A DNA stretch of 61,491 nt from an uncultured Pelagibacteraceae bacterium (GCA_902601545.1 CACKNR010000006.1:1-61491), one strand, 5' to 3'. Numbered from the stretch's first letter, positions 39,448-48,403 are shown. Translations and numbers: made by a program. The notes: a model not told the origin generated them from the sequence alone.

Positions 39448-40236
39448 ATGATTGGATTAATGTTTGGGGAAACAGAATTTCCAAAATATATTTTAAGATC
39501 AATTAAGAAAAAATACAAATACCTAATAATAGATTTGACGAAAAGGAAATTATTTAAAAGAGAAAAAAATTCTTATTCAGTATCGATTGGTCAGTTTGGA
39601 AAAATTATTTCTATTTTGAAATCAAATAAATGCAGAAAAGTTTTATTTGCAGGAAAGGTAAAAAGGCCAAATTTTAAATCTTTAAAATTAGATTTAAAAG
39701 GTATCTATTATATGCCTAAAATCATTAAAAGTTCAAAACTAGGCGATGCTGCAATTTTAAAACAAATTATTAATATATTAAAATCTGAAAAAATTCAGAC
39801 TATAAATTCAAATATATTTACACCCGAATTAAGTTTGAAAAAAGGTATTTATACAAAAACAAAACCAAATATGAATGATAATAAAGATATTCACTATGGT
39901 ATTAAAGCTTTAAAAAGAACAGGAAACTATACATTTGTCCAAGGGCTTGTATCACGAAATAAAAAAATTATTGCAATTGAAGATAAAAATGGAACAAAAA
40001 AAATGATTAAAAAAGTTAAAAAATCAAATTTTTTAAATGGTGTCTTAATAAAATTTCCAAAAAAGAAACAAGATTTAAGAATTGATCTTCCGACTGTAGG
40101 ACTAGAAACATTCAAACAATGTAAAAAAGCCGGAATTAAAGGAATTGTTTTAAAAAACAAAATGAATATTTTTTTAAATATGAAAAAAAGTATTCAATTC
40201 GCAAATAAAAATAAAATGTTTATTTTAGTAAAATGA
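39448..40236 (+). CDS. lpxI: UDP-2,3-diacylglucosamine pyrophosphatase LpxI
   Basis: A 262-residue LpxI (DUF1009) enzyme that hydrolyses UDP-2,3-diacylglucosamine to lipid X, the alphaproteobacterial replacement for LpxH. The ordered blocks are IGQFGKIISILKSNKCRKVLFAGKVKRP (motif FAGKVKRP), LGDAAILKQII, a later TGNYTFVQGLVSR and the C-terminal DLPTVGLETFKQCKKAGIKG. It is lysine-rich and divergent. Start placed at ATG 39448, just after the lpxA stop; the frame opens to 39397, but that would overlap lpxA by 44 bases. The N-terminal glycine motif is weak (IGLMFGETEFP). Four-base overlap with the next gene. Confidence 0.85.
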   Translation: MIGLMFGETEFPKYILRSIKKKYKYLIIDLTKRKLFKREKNSYSVSIGQFGKIISILKSNKCRKVLFAGKVKRPNFKSLKLDLKGIYYMPKIIKSSKLGDAAILKQIINILKSEKIQTINSNIFTPELSLKKGIYTKTKPNMNDNKDIHYGIKALKRTGNYTFVQGLVSRNKKIIAIEDKNGTKKMIKKVKKSNFLNGVLIKFPKKKQDLRIDLPTVGLETFKQCKKAGIKGIVLKNKMNIFLNMKKSIQFANKNKMFILVK

Positions 40237-41288
40237 TCAAAATAATAATTATCTTATCAATATTTTGTTCCCAAGTTTATGCAGGTAGCTTTAAACTAGA
40301 AAAACTTGTTGACGGATTTAATAAACCATGGAGCCTTTCATTTATTAATAAAGAAAACGTTCTCGTAACAGAAAAATCAGGTGATATAAACTTTGTAAAT
40401 TTAAATAAAAAAAAGATTGAAAAAATTGAACATAACCTTGATGTTTTAGAGGATGGCCAAGGTGGTCTATTAGATATCTTATATAAAGATAATATTGTTT
40501 TTGTCTCTTATTCTGAAAATAGATCAAATGGAATGTCTAGCACTTCTGTTGCAAGAGCTTATTTAAATAAAACTAAGCTTAATTTTAAAAATATATTTCG
40601 TGCAGAACCTCCAATTAATTCAGGGTATCATTTTGGCTCAAGATTAGAAATTAAAAATAAGCATCTATATATTACAGCTGGAGAGAGAGGCGAAGGGATG
40701 ATAGCCCAAGATTTTACTAAGCATCCTGGAAGTATAATTAGAATAAATATGGATGGTTCTATTCCTGATGATAACCCAAAATTTACAAAAAACAAAAATT
40801 GGCTTCCAGAAATTTTTCAAATAGGGGTAAGAAACCCACAAGGAATGTCACTATCTCCTTTTGATGGAAAAATTTACATTACAAATCATGGTGCAAGAGG
40901 CGGTGATTGGTTTGGTACAGTTAATACTGGTGAAAACTATGGTTGGAAAATTTTAGGTTGGGGCGGAACAAACTATTCTGGGATTAAAATTGGTCCTAAA
41001 TGGAAACCAGGTTTTACAAAAGCTATCAAATATTGGGTACCCTCTATTGCGGTTAGTGCTATGACCATTTATAAGGGCAAAACTTTTCAAGAGTGGAACG
41101 GTGATGCTTTAATTACATCGTTAAAAGATCAATCATTAAGAAAAATTGAATTTGATAAATCAAAGTTCATAAGTGAAAAAATTATTTTTAAGGGTAACAT
41201 TGGTAGAATTAGAGACATAAAAATACATGCTAGTGGAGATTTATACTTATTATCAGACCAAGGCGGACTTTGGAGGATGTATAAGTGA
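40233..41288 (+). CDS. PQQ-dependent aldose sugar dehydrogenase-like protein (exported)
   Basis: A 351-residue six-bladed beta-propeller of the glucose/sorbosone dehydrogenase family. It has a signal peptide (about 1-17, cleavage after VYA) and so acts in the periplasm. The catalytic His lies in SGYHFGSRLE; the calcium/PQQ-site region includes RNPQGMSLSPFDGKIYITNHGARGGD (motif RNPQG) and the GENYGW loop. The family oxidises sugars at C1 with PQQ and passes electrons to the respiratory chain. It is inserted between lpxI and lpxB, overlapping both by four bases, so expression follows lipid A genes. Substrate unknown; no PQQ synthesis genes are in the window. Confidence 0.85.
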   Translation: MIKIIIILSIFCSQVYAGSFKLEKLVDGFNKPWSLSFINKENVLVTEKSGDINFVNLNKKKIEKIEHNLDVLEDGQGGLLDILYKDNIVFVSYSENRSNGMSSTSVARAYLNKTKLNFKNIFRAEPPINSGYHFGSRLEIKNKHLYITAGERGEGMIAQDFTKHPGSIIRINMDGSIPDDNPKFTKNKNWLPEIFQIGVRNPQGMSLSPFDGKIYITNHGARGGDWFGTVNTGENYGWKILGWGGTNYSGIKIGPKWKPGFTKAIKYWVPSIAVSAMTIYKGKTFQEWNGDALITSLKDQSLRKIEFDKSKFISEKIIFKGNIGRIRDIKIHASGDLYLLSDQGGLWRMYK

Positions 41289-42415
41289 AAAAAATATTTA
41301 TTTTAACAGGTGAAGCATCAGGTGATAAACTTGCTTCAAAGGTTTTAAAAGAATTCATAAAAAATAATTCACAAGTAGAATATTTAAGTGTAGGAGGGGA
41401 AAATCTAAAATCCTTAGGTATAAAATCAATTTATGATTTAAAAGAGGTTACCTACATAGGTTTTACTAATGTAATAACTAATATTTTTAAAATAAAAAAA
41501 AAGATTAATGAAACCGTCAATTCAATTATAGATTTTAATCCTGATATTTTATTTACAGTCGATAGTCCAGATTTTACACTTCGAGTTGCTGAAAAAGTGA
41601 AAGCTAAAAATCCTAATATAAAAACTATTCATTTTGTTGCTCCACAGGTTTGGGTATGGAGAGAGGGCAGGGTCAAAAAAATTAAAAAATTTATAGATCA
41701 CATGTTATTATTATTTGATTTTGAAAAGCCATATTTTGATAAAGAAAATTTGAGCAATGAATTAGTTGGTCATCCACTACTAGATGATACTGCAGAAAGT
41801 AAAATTGATATAAATCAAATCTTCGATAAAAATAAAGCCGTAATATCAATTTTTCCTGGTAGTAGAGCTTCAGAAATAAATATTTTGATGCCTATACTGT
41901 TAGAATTTATCGATTTAATGAATCATAATTATGAGGATTTTATTTTTGTATTTCATGCAACAAAACAATATTATGATTTAGTTCAAAACTACCTAAAATC
42001 AAAAAATTTTGATAATTGTGAAATTATAAGTGATGAGAAAATTAAACATCATACCCTCAAGAAATCTGTATTTGCAGTGGCCAAATCAGGAACCATCTCG
42101 CTAGAAATTTGTAAATTAAAAATTCCGTCAATTATTCTTTATAAAATGAATTTTTTAAATTATTTAATTGTAAAATCTCTTGTTAAAGTAAGATTTGCAA
42201 ATATCATCAACATTGCAGCAAAAAAGGAAATTATTCCCGAATTATTACAATCAAATTGTAATTCAAAAAACCTATTTAAAAATGTAAGTTCATTTATTGA
42301 TGATCCTAAAAAAATAAAAGATCAAGTTGAAAAAACGCAAACAATACTTAATAAATTTAAATTGAACACATCCTCAAGTATTCTTGCTAGTAAAGCGCTT
42401 AGTAAATTTTTATAA
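41285..42415 (+). CDS. lpxB: Lipid A disaccharide synthase
   Basis: A 376-residue GT-B glycosyltransferase (GT19) that condenses UDP-2,3-diacylglucosamine with lipid X. The N-terminal LTGEASGDKLASKVLKEF, the DSPDFTLRVAEKVK block, the FVAPQVWVWREGR motif and FPGSRASEI are standard. It begins with GTG in the GTGA overlap with the upstream stop. It ends two bases from the convergent oxidoreductase gene, so this operon stops here with no obvious hairpin terminator. Confidence 0.95.
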   Translation: MKKIFILTGEASGDKLASKVLKEFIKNNSQVEYLSVGGENLKSLGIKSIYDLKEVTYIGFTNVITNIFKIKKKINETVNSIIDFNPDILFTVDSPDFTLRVAEKVKAKNPNIKTIHFVAPQVWVWREGRVKKIKKFIDHMLLLFDFEKPYFDKENLSNELVGHPLLDDTAESKIDINQIFDKNKAVISIFPGSRASEINILMPILLEFIDLMNHNYEDFIFVFHATKQYYDLVQNYLKSKNFDNCEIISDEKIKHHTLKKSVFAVAKSGTISLEICKLKIPSIILYKMNFLNYLIVKSLVKVRFANIINIAAKKEIIPELLQSNCNSKNLFKNVSSFIDDPKKIKDQVEKTQTILNKFKLNTSSSILASKALSKFL

Positions 42416-42416
42416 A

Positions 42417-43328
42417 TTATTGAATATTAGCTTTAGATAAAGCCTCTGCACAAATTTTTTGGGTAAGCAAACCCTCTTCCAGTAATAAATTTTTTTTATT
42501 ATCTAAAAATTTTTTTAAACATTCAAAATAAGAATTTTTATACCTTATTGAAAAATCTTTATATAAATTTTTTTTATCAGCGTACTTATTTAATTCCGTG
42601 AAAAATTTATCCCCATAAACTTTTACATTTTCAAGGTTTCCTTCTCTATTTTTTCTACTGAATATCATTTCAACATTTACGCCATTTTTAAGTTTCATAT
42701 TAATTATTGCATCAGAGAAATCATTTTTTTTTAAAAAATCATTAGAGCTTATCGATCTTGAAATAACGATCATTTGATGAGGTTTTGATTTTCCTAACCA
42801 GCAAGCTAAATCAAAAAAATGAAAACCTTTATCAAAAAACAAACCTCCATTTCTTGTTGATAAATTAATGTTATGATTAGCTGATTTAGATATTATTTGT
42901 ATTATTTTAACTCTCTTTCTATTCAATATTTTTTTCAAATGGACGTACTCTTCAGCGAATCTTCGATTTAGACCAACACAAAATTTTATTTTATTTTTTT
43001 TTATTGAATTGTGAATTTTTTTTAAATTTTTATTATTTTTAAGAATTGGTTTTTCACAATAGATTATTTTTTTATATTTAATTAATTTTTTAATATAATA
43101 CTCGTGTGTAGAAGTTGGAGAAGAAATTATAAAAAGCTTAATTTCACTTTTTTTTATTATTTCATCAAAGTTTTTTGATGTTTTGCACTTAAATTTTTTT
43201 GAGACACTTTTACTAAGTTCATGATTGGTATCAAATACATAATTAAGAGAAGTTTTTTTAAGCTTTAATAAACTTTCACAATGAATTTTCCCAACTTTTG
43301 ATAATCCAATTACACAGGATTTTATCAT
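42417..43328 (-). CDS. Gfo/Idh/MocA-family oxidoreductase (III)
   Basis: A 303-residue NAD(P)-dependent dehydrogenase. The N-terminal Rossmann motif reads VIGLSKVGKIHCE and the CEKPI motif with the catalytic Lys lies near residue 96. The GGLFFDKGFHFFDLACWLG segment corresponds to the family's Asp-His region (DxGxHxxD). The family oxidises polyols, inositols and sugar derivatives or reduces keto forms. It is the last and smallest of three consecutive paralogs in the leftward operon and starts at the base following the stop of the previous one. Very Lys/Asn-rich. Substrate unknown. Confidence 0.8.
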   Translation of the reverse strand: MIKSCVIGLSKVGKIHCESLLKLKKTSLNYVFDTNHELSKSVSKKFKCKTSKNFDEIIKKSEIKLFIISSPTSTHEYYIKKLIKYKKIIYCEKPILKNNKNLKKIHNSIKKNKIKFCVGLNRRFAEEYVHLKKILNRKRVKIIQIISKSANHNINLSTRNGGLFFDKGFHFFDLACWLGKSKPHQMIVISRSISSNDFLKKNDFSDAIINMKLKNGVNVEMIFSRKNREGNLENVKVYGDKFFTELNKYADKKNLYKDFSIRYKNSYFECLKKFLDNKKNLLLEEGLLTQKICAEALSKANIQ

Positions 43329-44459
43329 CTAAAAAGATACCCATTTTTTTCTTTTTGATGATTTTACACACCCATCAATAAATTTCGCTGTGAGTAATCC
43401 CTCATAGGCTGTTGGAAAATAAAACCTTTTTTTAATATTTTTTGAATTAATTTTAGAGGCTATTTCTTTATATAAATTAGAAAACGCACTTAAATATCCC
43501 TCAGGGTGACCGAATTTAATTCTTGAAAAGTTTTTTGAGAAACTACTTTCATTGAAACCTCTTTCTAAAATTTTTGTTGCACCGTTAGCAGCATTATATT
43601 TTAGATAATTAGGATTATTTTGCACCCATTCTAAACTTCCTATTGAGCCAAATACTCTTATTCTTAATCCATAAACACCACCCTTAGCAGTCGTTGATGC
43701 CCAAAATAAACCCTTAGCTCCATTTTCGTAGTTTATGAAAACTTGAGCGTTTGTATCAAATCTAATTTTTTTTGAATATTGTTTGATATCAGCAAATAAG
43801 CTTTTTCCTTTAAGACCAGTAATGTAATTACATAAATGATATGCATGAGATCCTATTTCATTAAGCACAGTGGAAACTCCAGCTATTTTTTTATCTAATT
43901 TCCATTTAAATATTTTTTTTGCAGAACCAGGTGTAACTTTTTTACCATTAGACCAGTCCTGAACATATTCGACGTTAATATATTCAATATTTCCAATTTT
44001 CTTATCCTCTACCAATTTTTTTGCATGCCTTACCATCGGGTAGGCTGAGTAATTGTGCGTAAGTCCATAAACAATTTTTTTATTATTTTTAATTGTTTTA
44101 TAAAGTTTTTTAGCTTGAGTTAGAGAACCTGCAAAAGGTTTATCAGATATTACATGTATGTTATTTTTAATGAATAACTCAGCTATTTCTTGATGACTCC
44201 CAGGGGGTGTCATAATTGCAACTACATCAATACCATTTTTAATTTTTTTTTCAAAATAGCAAAGATCTTTGTAATTTTTGTAACATCTATTTTTCTTTAA
44301 TCCTATACTTTGACCAAAAGATTGATTGATTTTATAATTTCTTGAGAAAACACCTGCTACAATTTCATATTTGTCATCAAATCTTGAAGCTATTCTGTGC
44401 ACATGACCAATCCAAGATCCAGGGCCACCACCAATGATGCCAAGTTTAAGTTTTTTCAT
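43329..44459 (-). CDS. Gfo/Idh/MocA-family oxidoreductase (II)
   Basis: A 376-residue NAD(P)-dependent dehydrogenase. It starts GIIGGGPGSWIGHVHRIAS, an N-terminus typical of one Gfo/Idh/MocA subgroup often found beside inositol and keto-sugar genes. SDKPF holds the catalytic Lys (about 94-98), and the His region reads VLNEIGSHAYHLCNYITG. It shares one base with the upstream paralog (stop/start overlap), so it is translationally coupled. Possible roles are oxidation of inositol-type polyols or keto sugars; the actual substrate cannot be read from sequence. Confidence 0.82.
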   Translation of the reverse strand: MKKLKLGIIGGGPGSWIGHVHRIASRFDDKYEIVAGVFSRNYKINQSFGQSIGLKKNRCYKNYKDLCYFEKKIKNGIDVVAIMTPPGSHQEIAELFIKNNIHVISDKPFAGSLTQAKKLYKTIKNNKKIVYGLTHNYSAYPMVRHAKKLVEDKKIGNIEYINVEYVQDWSNGKKVTPGSAKKIFKWKLDKKIAGVSTVLNEIGSHAYHLCNYITGLKGKSLFADIKQYSKKIRFDTNAQVFINYENGAKGLFWASTTAKGGVYGLRIRVFGSIGSLEWVQNNPNYLKYNAANGATKILERGFNESSFSKNFSRIKFGHPEGYLSAFSNLYKEIASKINSKNIKKRFYFPTAYEGLLTAKFIDGCVKSSKRKKWVSF

Positions 44460-45499
44460 TAGTTTACTCTAATTTTTTTTCCAGTTTTAGAACTTTTTAG
44501 TATGGCATCAAATATCTTTAGCGATTGCAAGCCATCATTTCCACTTACTTTTGGCTTAGCTTTTCTAGATACAACATCACATAAGTGATCAATTTGATTT
44601 ATTAAAGTAAATCTACTTAGTCTAATATTAAAATCCTTATGATAAATTGGTTTCCACCAACTTCTCTCACCTTTGTTATACCAATGTTTTAAGTTTGGAA
44701 ATTGAATTGAGCCTTTTGTCCCCCCAATAAAATATGCTGATTGATTTGTTATAGGGTAAGCTGGATTTTCTCCAGCTGTGAGCTCATAACTATAAGGAGC
44801 TACAATAGTATCTGAAACACTTAATGTACATAAAGCACCTGACCTAAAGGTAAAATTGACAATTGCAGTATCTTCAACTTCATATTTTCTAATTTTATTC
44901 GAAGATGTTGCTTGTACATGAGTTATAGGACCGAGTAGGTAACAAATTAGATCAATATCATGTACAAGATTAATGCCTAAAGGACCTCCTCCTTTTTTAA
45001 TACGCCATTTTTCTTTGTACCAATCCTTATTTTTATATAACCAGCACATAACATTAGCAGCAACAATTTTTCCAAGATTACCGCTGTCTATTTGTTTCTT
45101 GACTTTAGTAACTATACTGTTGTGTCTTCTATGATAGCCAATAAGTAGATGAGTTTTATTTTCTTTTGAGCTCTGAATAATTTTTTTTGCTTTTGAGATG
45201 TTATCGGAAATTGGTTTTTCTAATAAAACAGGTATTTTTGCATTTAAAAAGCTTATCGTATGCTTTTCGTGAAACTGATTGGGTGTAGCTACAATTACAG
45301 CATCTGGTTTATTATTACTAAGTAATTCAGTCGATGATTTATAGAATGGAACTTTGAACTTTCTAGCATGAATAACTGAATTTTTATTTACATCAACAAT
45401 TGAATGGAGTTTTGCTTTTTTTGAAACACTTAAAGCTTTTAAATGTTGACTACCCATCAAACCAATTCCAACAACTGCAATCTTTATTTTGTTTTTCAC
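44459..45499 (-). CDS. Gfo/Idh/MocA-family oxidoreductase (I)
   Basis: A 346-residue NAD(P)-dependent dehydrogenase. The Rossmann motif VGIGLMG lies at 10-16, the LLEKPIS motif near residue 95, and the Asp/His motif in GGGPLGINLVHDIDLICYLLG (motif NLVHDIDL). GTG at 45499 is preferred as start because the beta-1 strand (KIKIAVVG) begins at once and it lies one base past the upstream stop. An earlier in-frame GTG at 45544 would add 15 residues and overlap the upstream gene by 44 bases. It is the first of three tandem, mutually divergent paralogs. Confidence 0.82.
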   Translation of the reverse strand: MKNKIKIAVVGIGLMGSQHLKALSVSKKAKLHSIVDVNKNSVIHARKFKVPFYKSSTELLSNNKPDAVIVATPNQFHEKHTISFLNAKIPVLLEKPISDNISKAKKIIQSSKENKTHLLIGYHRRHNSIVTKVKKQIDSGNLGKIVAANVMCWLYKNKDWYKEKWRIKKGGGPLGINLVHDIDLICYLLGPITHVQATSSNKIRKYEVEDTAIVNFTFRSGALCTLSVSDTIVAPYSYELTAGENPAYPITNQSAYFIGGTKGSIQFPNLKHWYNKGERSWWKPIYHKDFNIRLSRFTLINQIDHLCDVVSRKAKPKVSGNDGLQSLKIFDAILKSSKTGKKIRVN

Positions 45500-45500
45500 T

Positions 45501-45905
45501 TTAATATTTAAGATTAAATTTATAGTTATTTTGCCGATAACCACTTTTCATGACTTTAAGATAATACTTTGCGGGTTTTAAGATAGGGGTTTTTCGTTTC
45601 ATAAAATAATACATTACTTTTTTTCTATTTTTATTAAAAAATTTTTTTATATATAACTTAGGAAAGTCTTCGTATCTATCTAATTTTTTCTCGGTTACCT
45701 TATCTATTTCATAGATTATGCCTTTTACACTTGAACCCTTTTTTCTTTGTATATCTGGTACTCTATATTTTGATCTAAAAACTAATTCAAATCCTTTCAG
45801 AATATGCTTGCTTAAATATTTGGCGTTTTTATATTTTTTTAAAAAAATTTTTTTATTAAGATTTGTACCGTAAGCAAAGTACAATAGATTCTTAGTATTT
45901 ATCAT
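45501..45905 (-). CDS. Gamma-glutamylcyclotransferase-fold (AIG2/GGCT-like) protein
   Basis: A 134-residue protein with the BtrG/GGCT fold signature: LYFAYGTNLN at about 8-17, and the LDRYEDFPKLY segment with the probable catalytic Glu. Family members cyclise gamma-glutamyl amines or peptides to 5-oxoproline, but many bacterial members are uncharacterised. Start chosen at ATG 45905, which overlaps the stop of the CitE-like gene by one base; the frame continues 15 codons upstream without a family-like start. In an operon for organic acid use its role is unclear. Confidence 0.72.
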   Translation of the reverse strand: MINTKNLLYFAYGTNLNKKIFLKKYKNAKYLSKHILKGFELVFRSKYRVPDIQRKKGSSVKGIIYEIDKVTEKKLDRYEDFPKLYIKKFFNKNRKKVMYYFMKRKTPILKPAKYYLKVMKSGYRQNNYKFNLKY

Positions 45906-46555
45906 TAAAAAATTTTGTTTGAGATTTGAACTTGGTCTGGATGAATACAAGCTTTACCACCAAAACCTAATTTTTTTACAAAATTACATGATTTTTCAAA
46001 TCCATTTAAATCTTTAAAGTTTAAATAAGATGTATCTATTGGGCTCTTAATATTTTTAGATTTATTTACTATATTTTTTCTAAATTCTAATATTTCTTTT
46101 TCATCATCTGAAATCTTAAGATTTATTGATTTAGCTAAATCATGAGAACCAAAAGATATTATTTGAATTCTTTCTGAAAAAGAGCAAATTTCCTCAAGAT
46201 TAGCTAGACCGTTTATACTTTCTAAAATTGGGATTACATCAGTTTTCAATTTCTCAGTTTTTTTTAATAATGTATCTATCTCAATTAATTGTTTTTTTGT
46301 TTCTGTGAACGGAAGAAATATTCCAGGGAATTTTTCTGCTGTTACAAATTCTAAATCTGAATTATTATTTACCCTTATATATGTTTGATCTTTATTAACA
46401 TTGCATTCTTTTATTATTTTTTTAGCCTGATCTTTTTGATCTTTAGGCACGGTAGATTCTAAGTCAAGAACTATTAAATCTGAATTTAATGTATAAGCTT
46501 TTTTAATTTTTTTTTCTTCATGTCCTGGAACGAATAAAACAGATCTATATTTCAT
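45905..46555 (-). CDS. HpcH/HpaI (CitE-like) aldolase/lyase family protein
   Basis: A 216-residue TIM-barrel protein of the CitE/citramalyl-CoA lyase group. It opens with RSVLFVPGHEEKKIKKA and has LDLEST (metal site), YIRVNN (the CoA/carboxylate Arg), LESINGL (metal Glu), FGSHDLA and the C-terminal ACIHPDQV. It is shorter than the 270-290 residues of most members, with less C-terminal lid. Family enzymes cleave or form (3S)-malyl-, citramalyl- or related CoA thioesters. This fits the CoA-ligase and crotonase genes in the same operon. It overlaps the enolase-superfamily gene by eleven bases. Confidence 0.82.
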   Translation of the reverse strand: MKYRSVLFVPGHEEKKIKKAYTLNSDLIVLDLESTVPKDQKDQAKKIIKECNVNKDQTYIRVNNNSDLEFVTAEKFPGIFLPFTETKKQLIEIDTLLKKTEKLKTDVIPILESINGLANLEEICSFSERIQIISFGSHDLAKSINLKISDDEKEILEFRKNIVNKSKNIKSPIDTSYLNFKDLNGFEKSCNFVKKLGFGGKACIHPDQVQISNKIF

Positions 46556-47633
46556 ATTTACTTAATTTATTATAATCTAAATCAATACCAAGACCTGGTC
46601 CTGATGGTAATTTATATTTCCCATTTAATGCTCTTTTAAAATTAGGGTAAAATTCTTGATCGATATCTAAATAGAATCTTTCAATATAAGTATCCTTTTT
46701 CATTAATGCAGCTAATTGAAGTGTAGCTAAAAAACCTGGTCCAAAATAAGCAGTATGTGGCATTACAGATATATTATTTTTTTCTGCATGCTGGATTATT
46801 TTGAACATCTCATAAATTCCACCAACTTTAATTACTGACGGTTGAACGAAAGTAATTGCTTTTTGTTTAATCATTGATTTGAATTCAAATTCTGTGCATG
46901 CATTCTCTCCACAAGCTATAGGTATCCCAAGTTCTTCATTTAATTTTGCAAGAGTTTCATAATCTTCTGGTGGGTAAATAGGTTCTTCTAACCAAGTAAG
47001 TTTCATACTTTTTAAAAAATCCTTTTTGGATAGTGTTTCTTCGTAAGTCCAAGGACAATTAGTATCTAACATTAAAGGAAGATTACCTGTTCCTTTTCTT
47101 CCAGCTTCAATGCAATCATTTTCTATTTCATGAAGTTTTATAGCTTGGTAACCATCATCTAATGATTGCTTACATTTTTGCTCTATAATTTTTGGATCTC
47201 CATATCTAAAAAGACTTGAATAGGCTTTAAATAGATCTTTATTTTTTTTTCCTAACAATTCATGAATTGGCTTACTTTTTTCTTTGCCTAAAGCATCCCA
47301 TAAAGCAATTTCAACACCAGATATTGCAAACATTGTAATCCCGTATCTACCAAATAAGTGTAAAGATTTTTGAAGAGTCAAAAGAAGTTCAGGTATATTA
47401 CTCATATCTTTTCCAACGAGTAAAGGAGCCACCATTTCTTCAATTGCTATTTTTACTGCTTTCCAACTTGTATAACCAAAAGCTTCACCCCAACCAGTGA
47501 TACCCTTATCTGTTTCAATTTTTACTAAGTTAAATTCTAAACTTTTCCATTCTTTTCCATGAAAAATTACCTTTTTTCCTCCATGGCTAAACGGCATACT
47601 CAAAGTGATTGCTTTGATTGATTTAATTTTCAT
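46545..47633 (-). CDS. Enolase-superfamily protein, mandelate racemase/muconate lactonizing subgroup
   Basis: A 362-residue protein with the N-terminal capping domain and C-terminal (beta/alpha)7 barrel. Metal ligands are D190 (LMLDTN), E216 (WLEEP) and E243 (CGEN). The second-strand base motif is K166-L-H168, and H293 sits in MPHTAYFGPG. The Asp that normally partners the seventh-strand His (QPDxxxxGG) reads Ser266 (QPSVIKVGG), so the His-Asp dyad of racemases and acid-sugar dehydratases is broken. Substrate and even reaction class (racemase, dehydratase, cycloisomerase) remain open. It shares one base with the crotonase stop (TAATG). Confidence 0.82.
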   Translation of the reverse strand: MKIKSIKAITLSMPFSHGGKKVIFHGKEWKSLEFNLVKIETDKGITGWGEAFGYTSWKAVKIAIEEMVAPLLVGKDMSNIPELLLTLQKSLHLFGRYGITMFAISGVEIALWDALGKEKSKPIHELLGKKNKDLFKAYSSLFRYGDPKIIEQKCKQSLDDGYQAIKLHEIENDCIEAGRKGTGNLPLMLDTNCPWTYEETLSKKDFLKSMKLTWLEEPIYPPEDYETLAKLNEELGIPIACGENACTEFEFKSMIKQKAITFVQPSVIKVGGIYEMFKIIQHAEKNNISVMPHTAYFGPGFLATLQLAALMKKDTYIERFYLDIDQEFYPNFKRALNGKYKLPSGPGLGIDLDYNKLSKYEI

Positions 47634-48403
47634 TATCTAAATTTTTTGAAATTTGGCTTTCTTTTTTCTAGAAAGGCCTTTGCGCCTTCAGCCTGTTCTC
47701 CAGTTTTAAAATAATCAGGAGCAACTTCTTCGACCATACCTTTTTGGGTAATTTTTAAAATTTCCTCAAATTGTTTTCTAAAACTGGCCTTTAATATTTT
47801 TAAACAAGTTGGTGCAGCTTTTAAAATTTCATCGCCATACTTTTTAACTTCCTCATCTAATTTATCTTTCTTAACTACTGAATTTACCAAACCCCAATTC
47901 ATCATCTCTTTTGCTGAATATCTTTTGCAAGTCATCCACATTTCTCTTGCACGTTTGTGTCCTAAAATATTTGCAGAGTGGGCAACTATAGCTCCTCCGG
48001 CTGGAGAACCAACTCTGGGGCCATTTTGACCAAATATAGAATTCTCACTTGCAATAGTTAAATCACAAAAGTAAGCCATATGATTTCCACCACCAATCGC
48101 GTATCCATCAACTTTAGCTATGATTGGTTTACTACATTTTGTTAAGTGAATATGAAATTCGTATTCATGATCTTTAAATTCTTTAGAGCTTTCCCAATTC
48201 ATATCTCCACCTGAGCAAAAAGCTCTATCTCCAGCACCTGATAAAACTATTACTCCAACTTCTTTATCTTTTTCTGCAGCGTCGAGAGCTGCCTTAAGTT
48301 CTTGAAGAGTTACTGGTGTAAAAGCATTTAATACCTTAGGTCTATTAATAGTGACATGAGCGTAATCACCTTTAACTTCATATAATATATCTTTAAATTG
48401 CAT
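47633..48403 (-). CDS. Enoyl-CoA hydratase/isomerase family protein, MenB/BadI-like
   Basis: A 256-residue crotonase. The oxyanion-hole segments are CSGGDM (63-68) and GGGNH (104-108). The FGQNGPRVGSPAGG stretch from 124 resembles MenB (naphthoate synthase) and BadI (2-ketocyclohexanecarboxyl-CoA hydrolase) rather than simple enoyl-CoA hydratases. This subgroup performs Dieckmann-type ring closure or the reverse, hydrolytic ring or C-C cleavage, on CoA thioesters. An AGGAG lies ten bases before the ATG; the gene overlaps the upstream acyl-CoA synthetase by eleven bases. No menaquinone genes are visible, so a catabolic C-C cleaving role is preferred, as an inference. Confidence 0.85.
   Translation of the reverse strand: MQFKDILYEVKGDYAHVTINRPKVLNAFTPVTLQELKAALDAAEKDKEVGVIVLSGAGDRAFCSGGDMNWESSKEFKDHEYEFHIHLTKCSKPIIAKVDGYAIGGGNHMAYFCDLTIASENSIFGQNGPRVGSPAGGAIVAHSANILGHKRAREMWMTCKRYSAKEMMNWGLVNSVVKKDKLDEEVKKYGDEILKAAPTCLKILKASFRKQFEEILKITQKGMVEEVAPDYFKTGEQAEGAKAFLEKRKPNFKKFR

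Noticed and set aside
46545-47633. Naming the enolase-superfamily gene as mandelate racemase or galactarate dehydratase
   Set aside because: The Asp of the His-Asp dyad is missing and the strand-2 motif differs, so only the superfamily call is supported.
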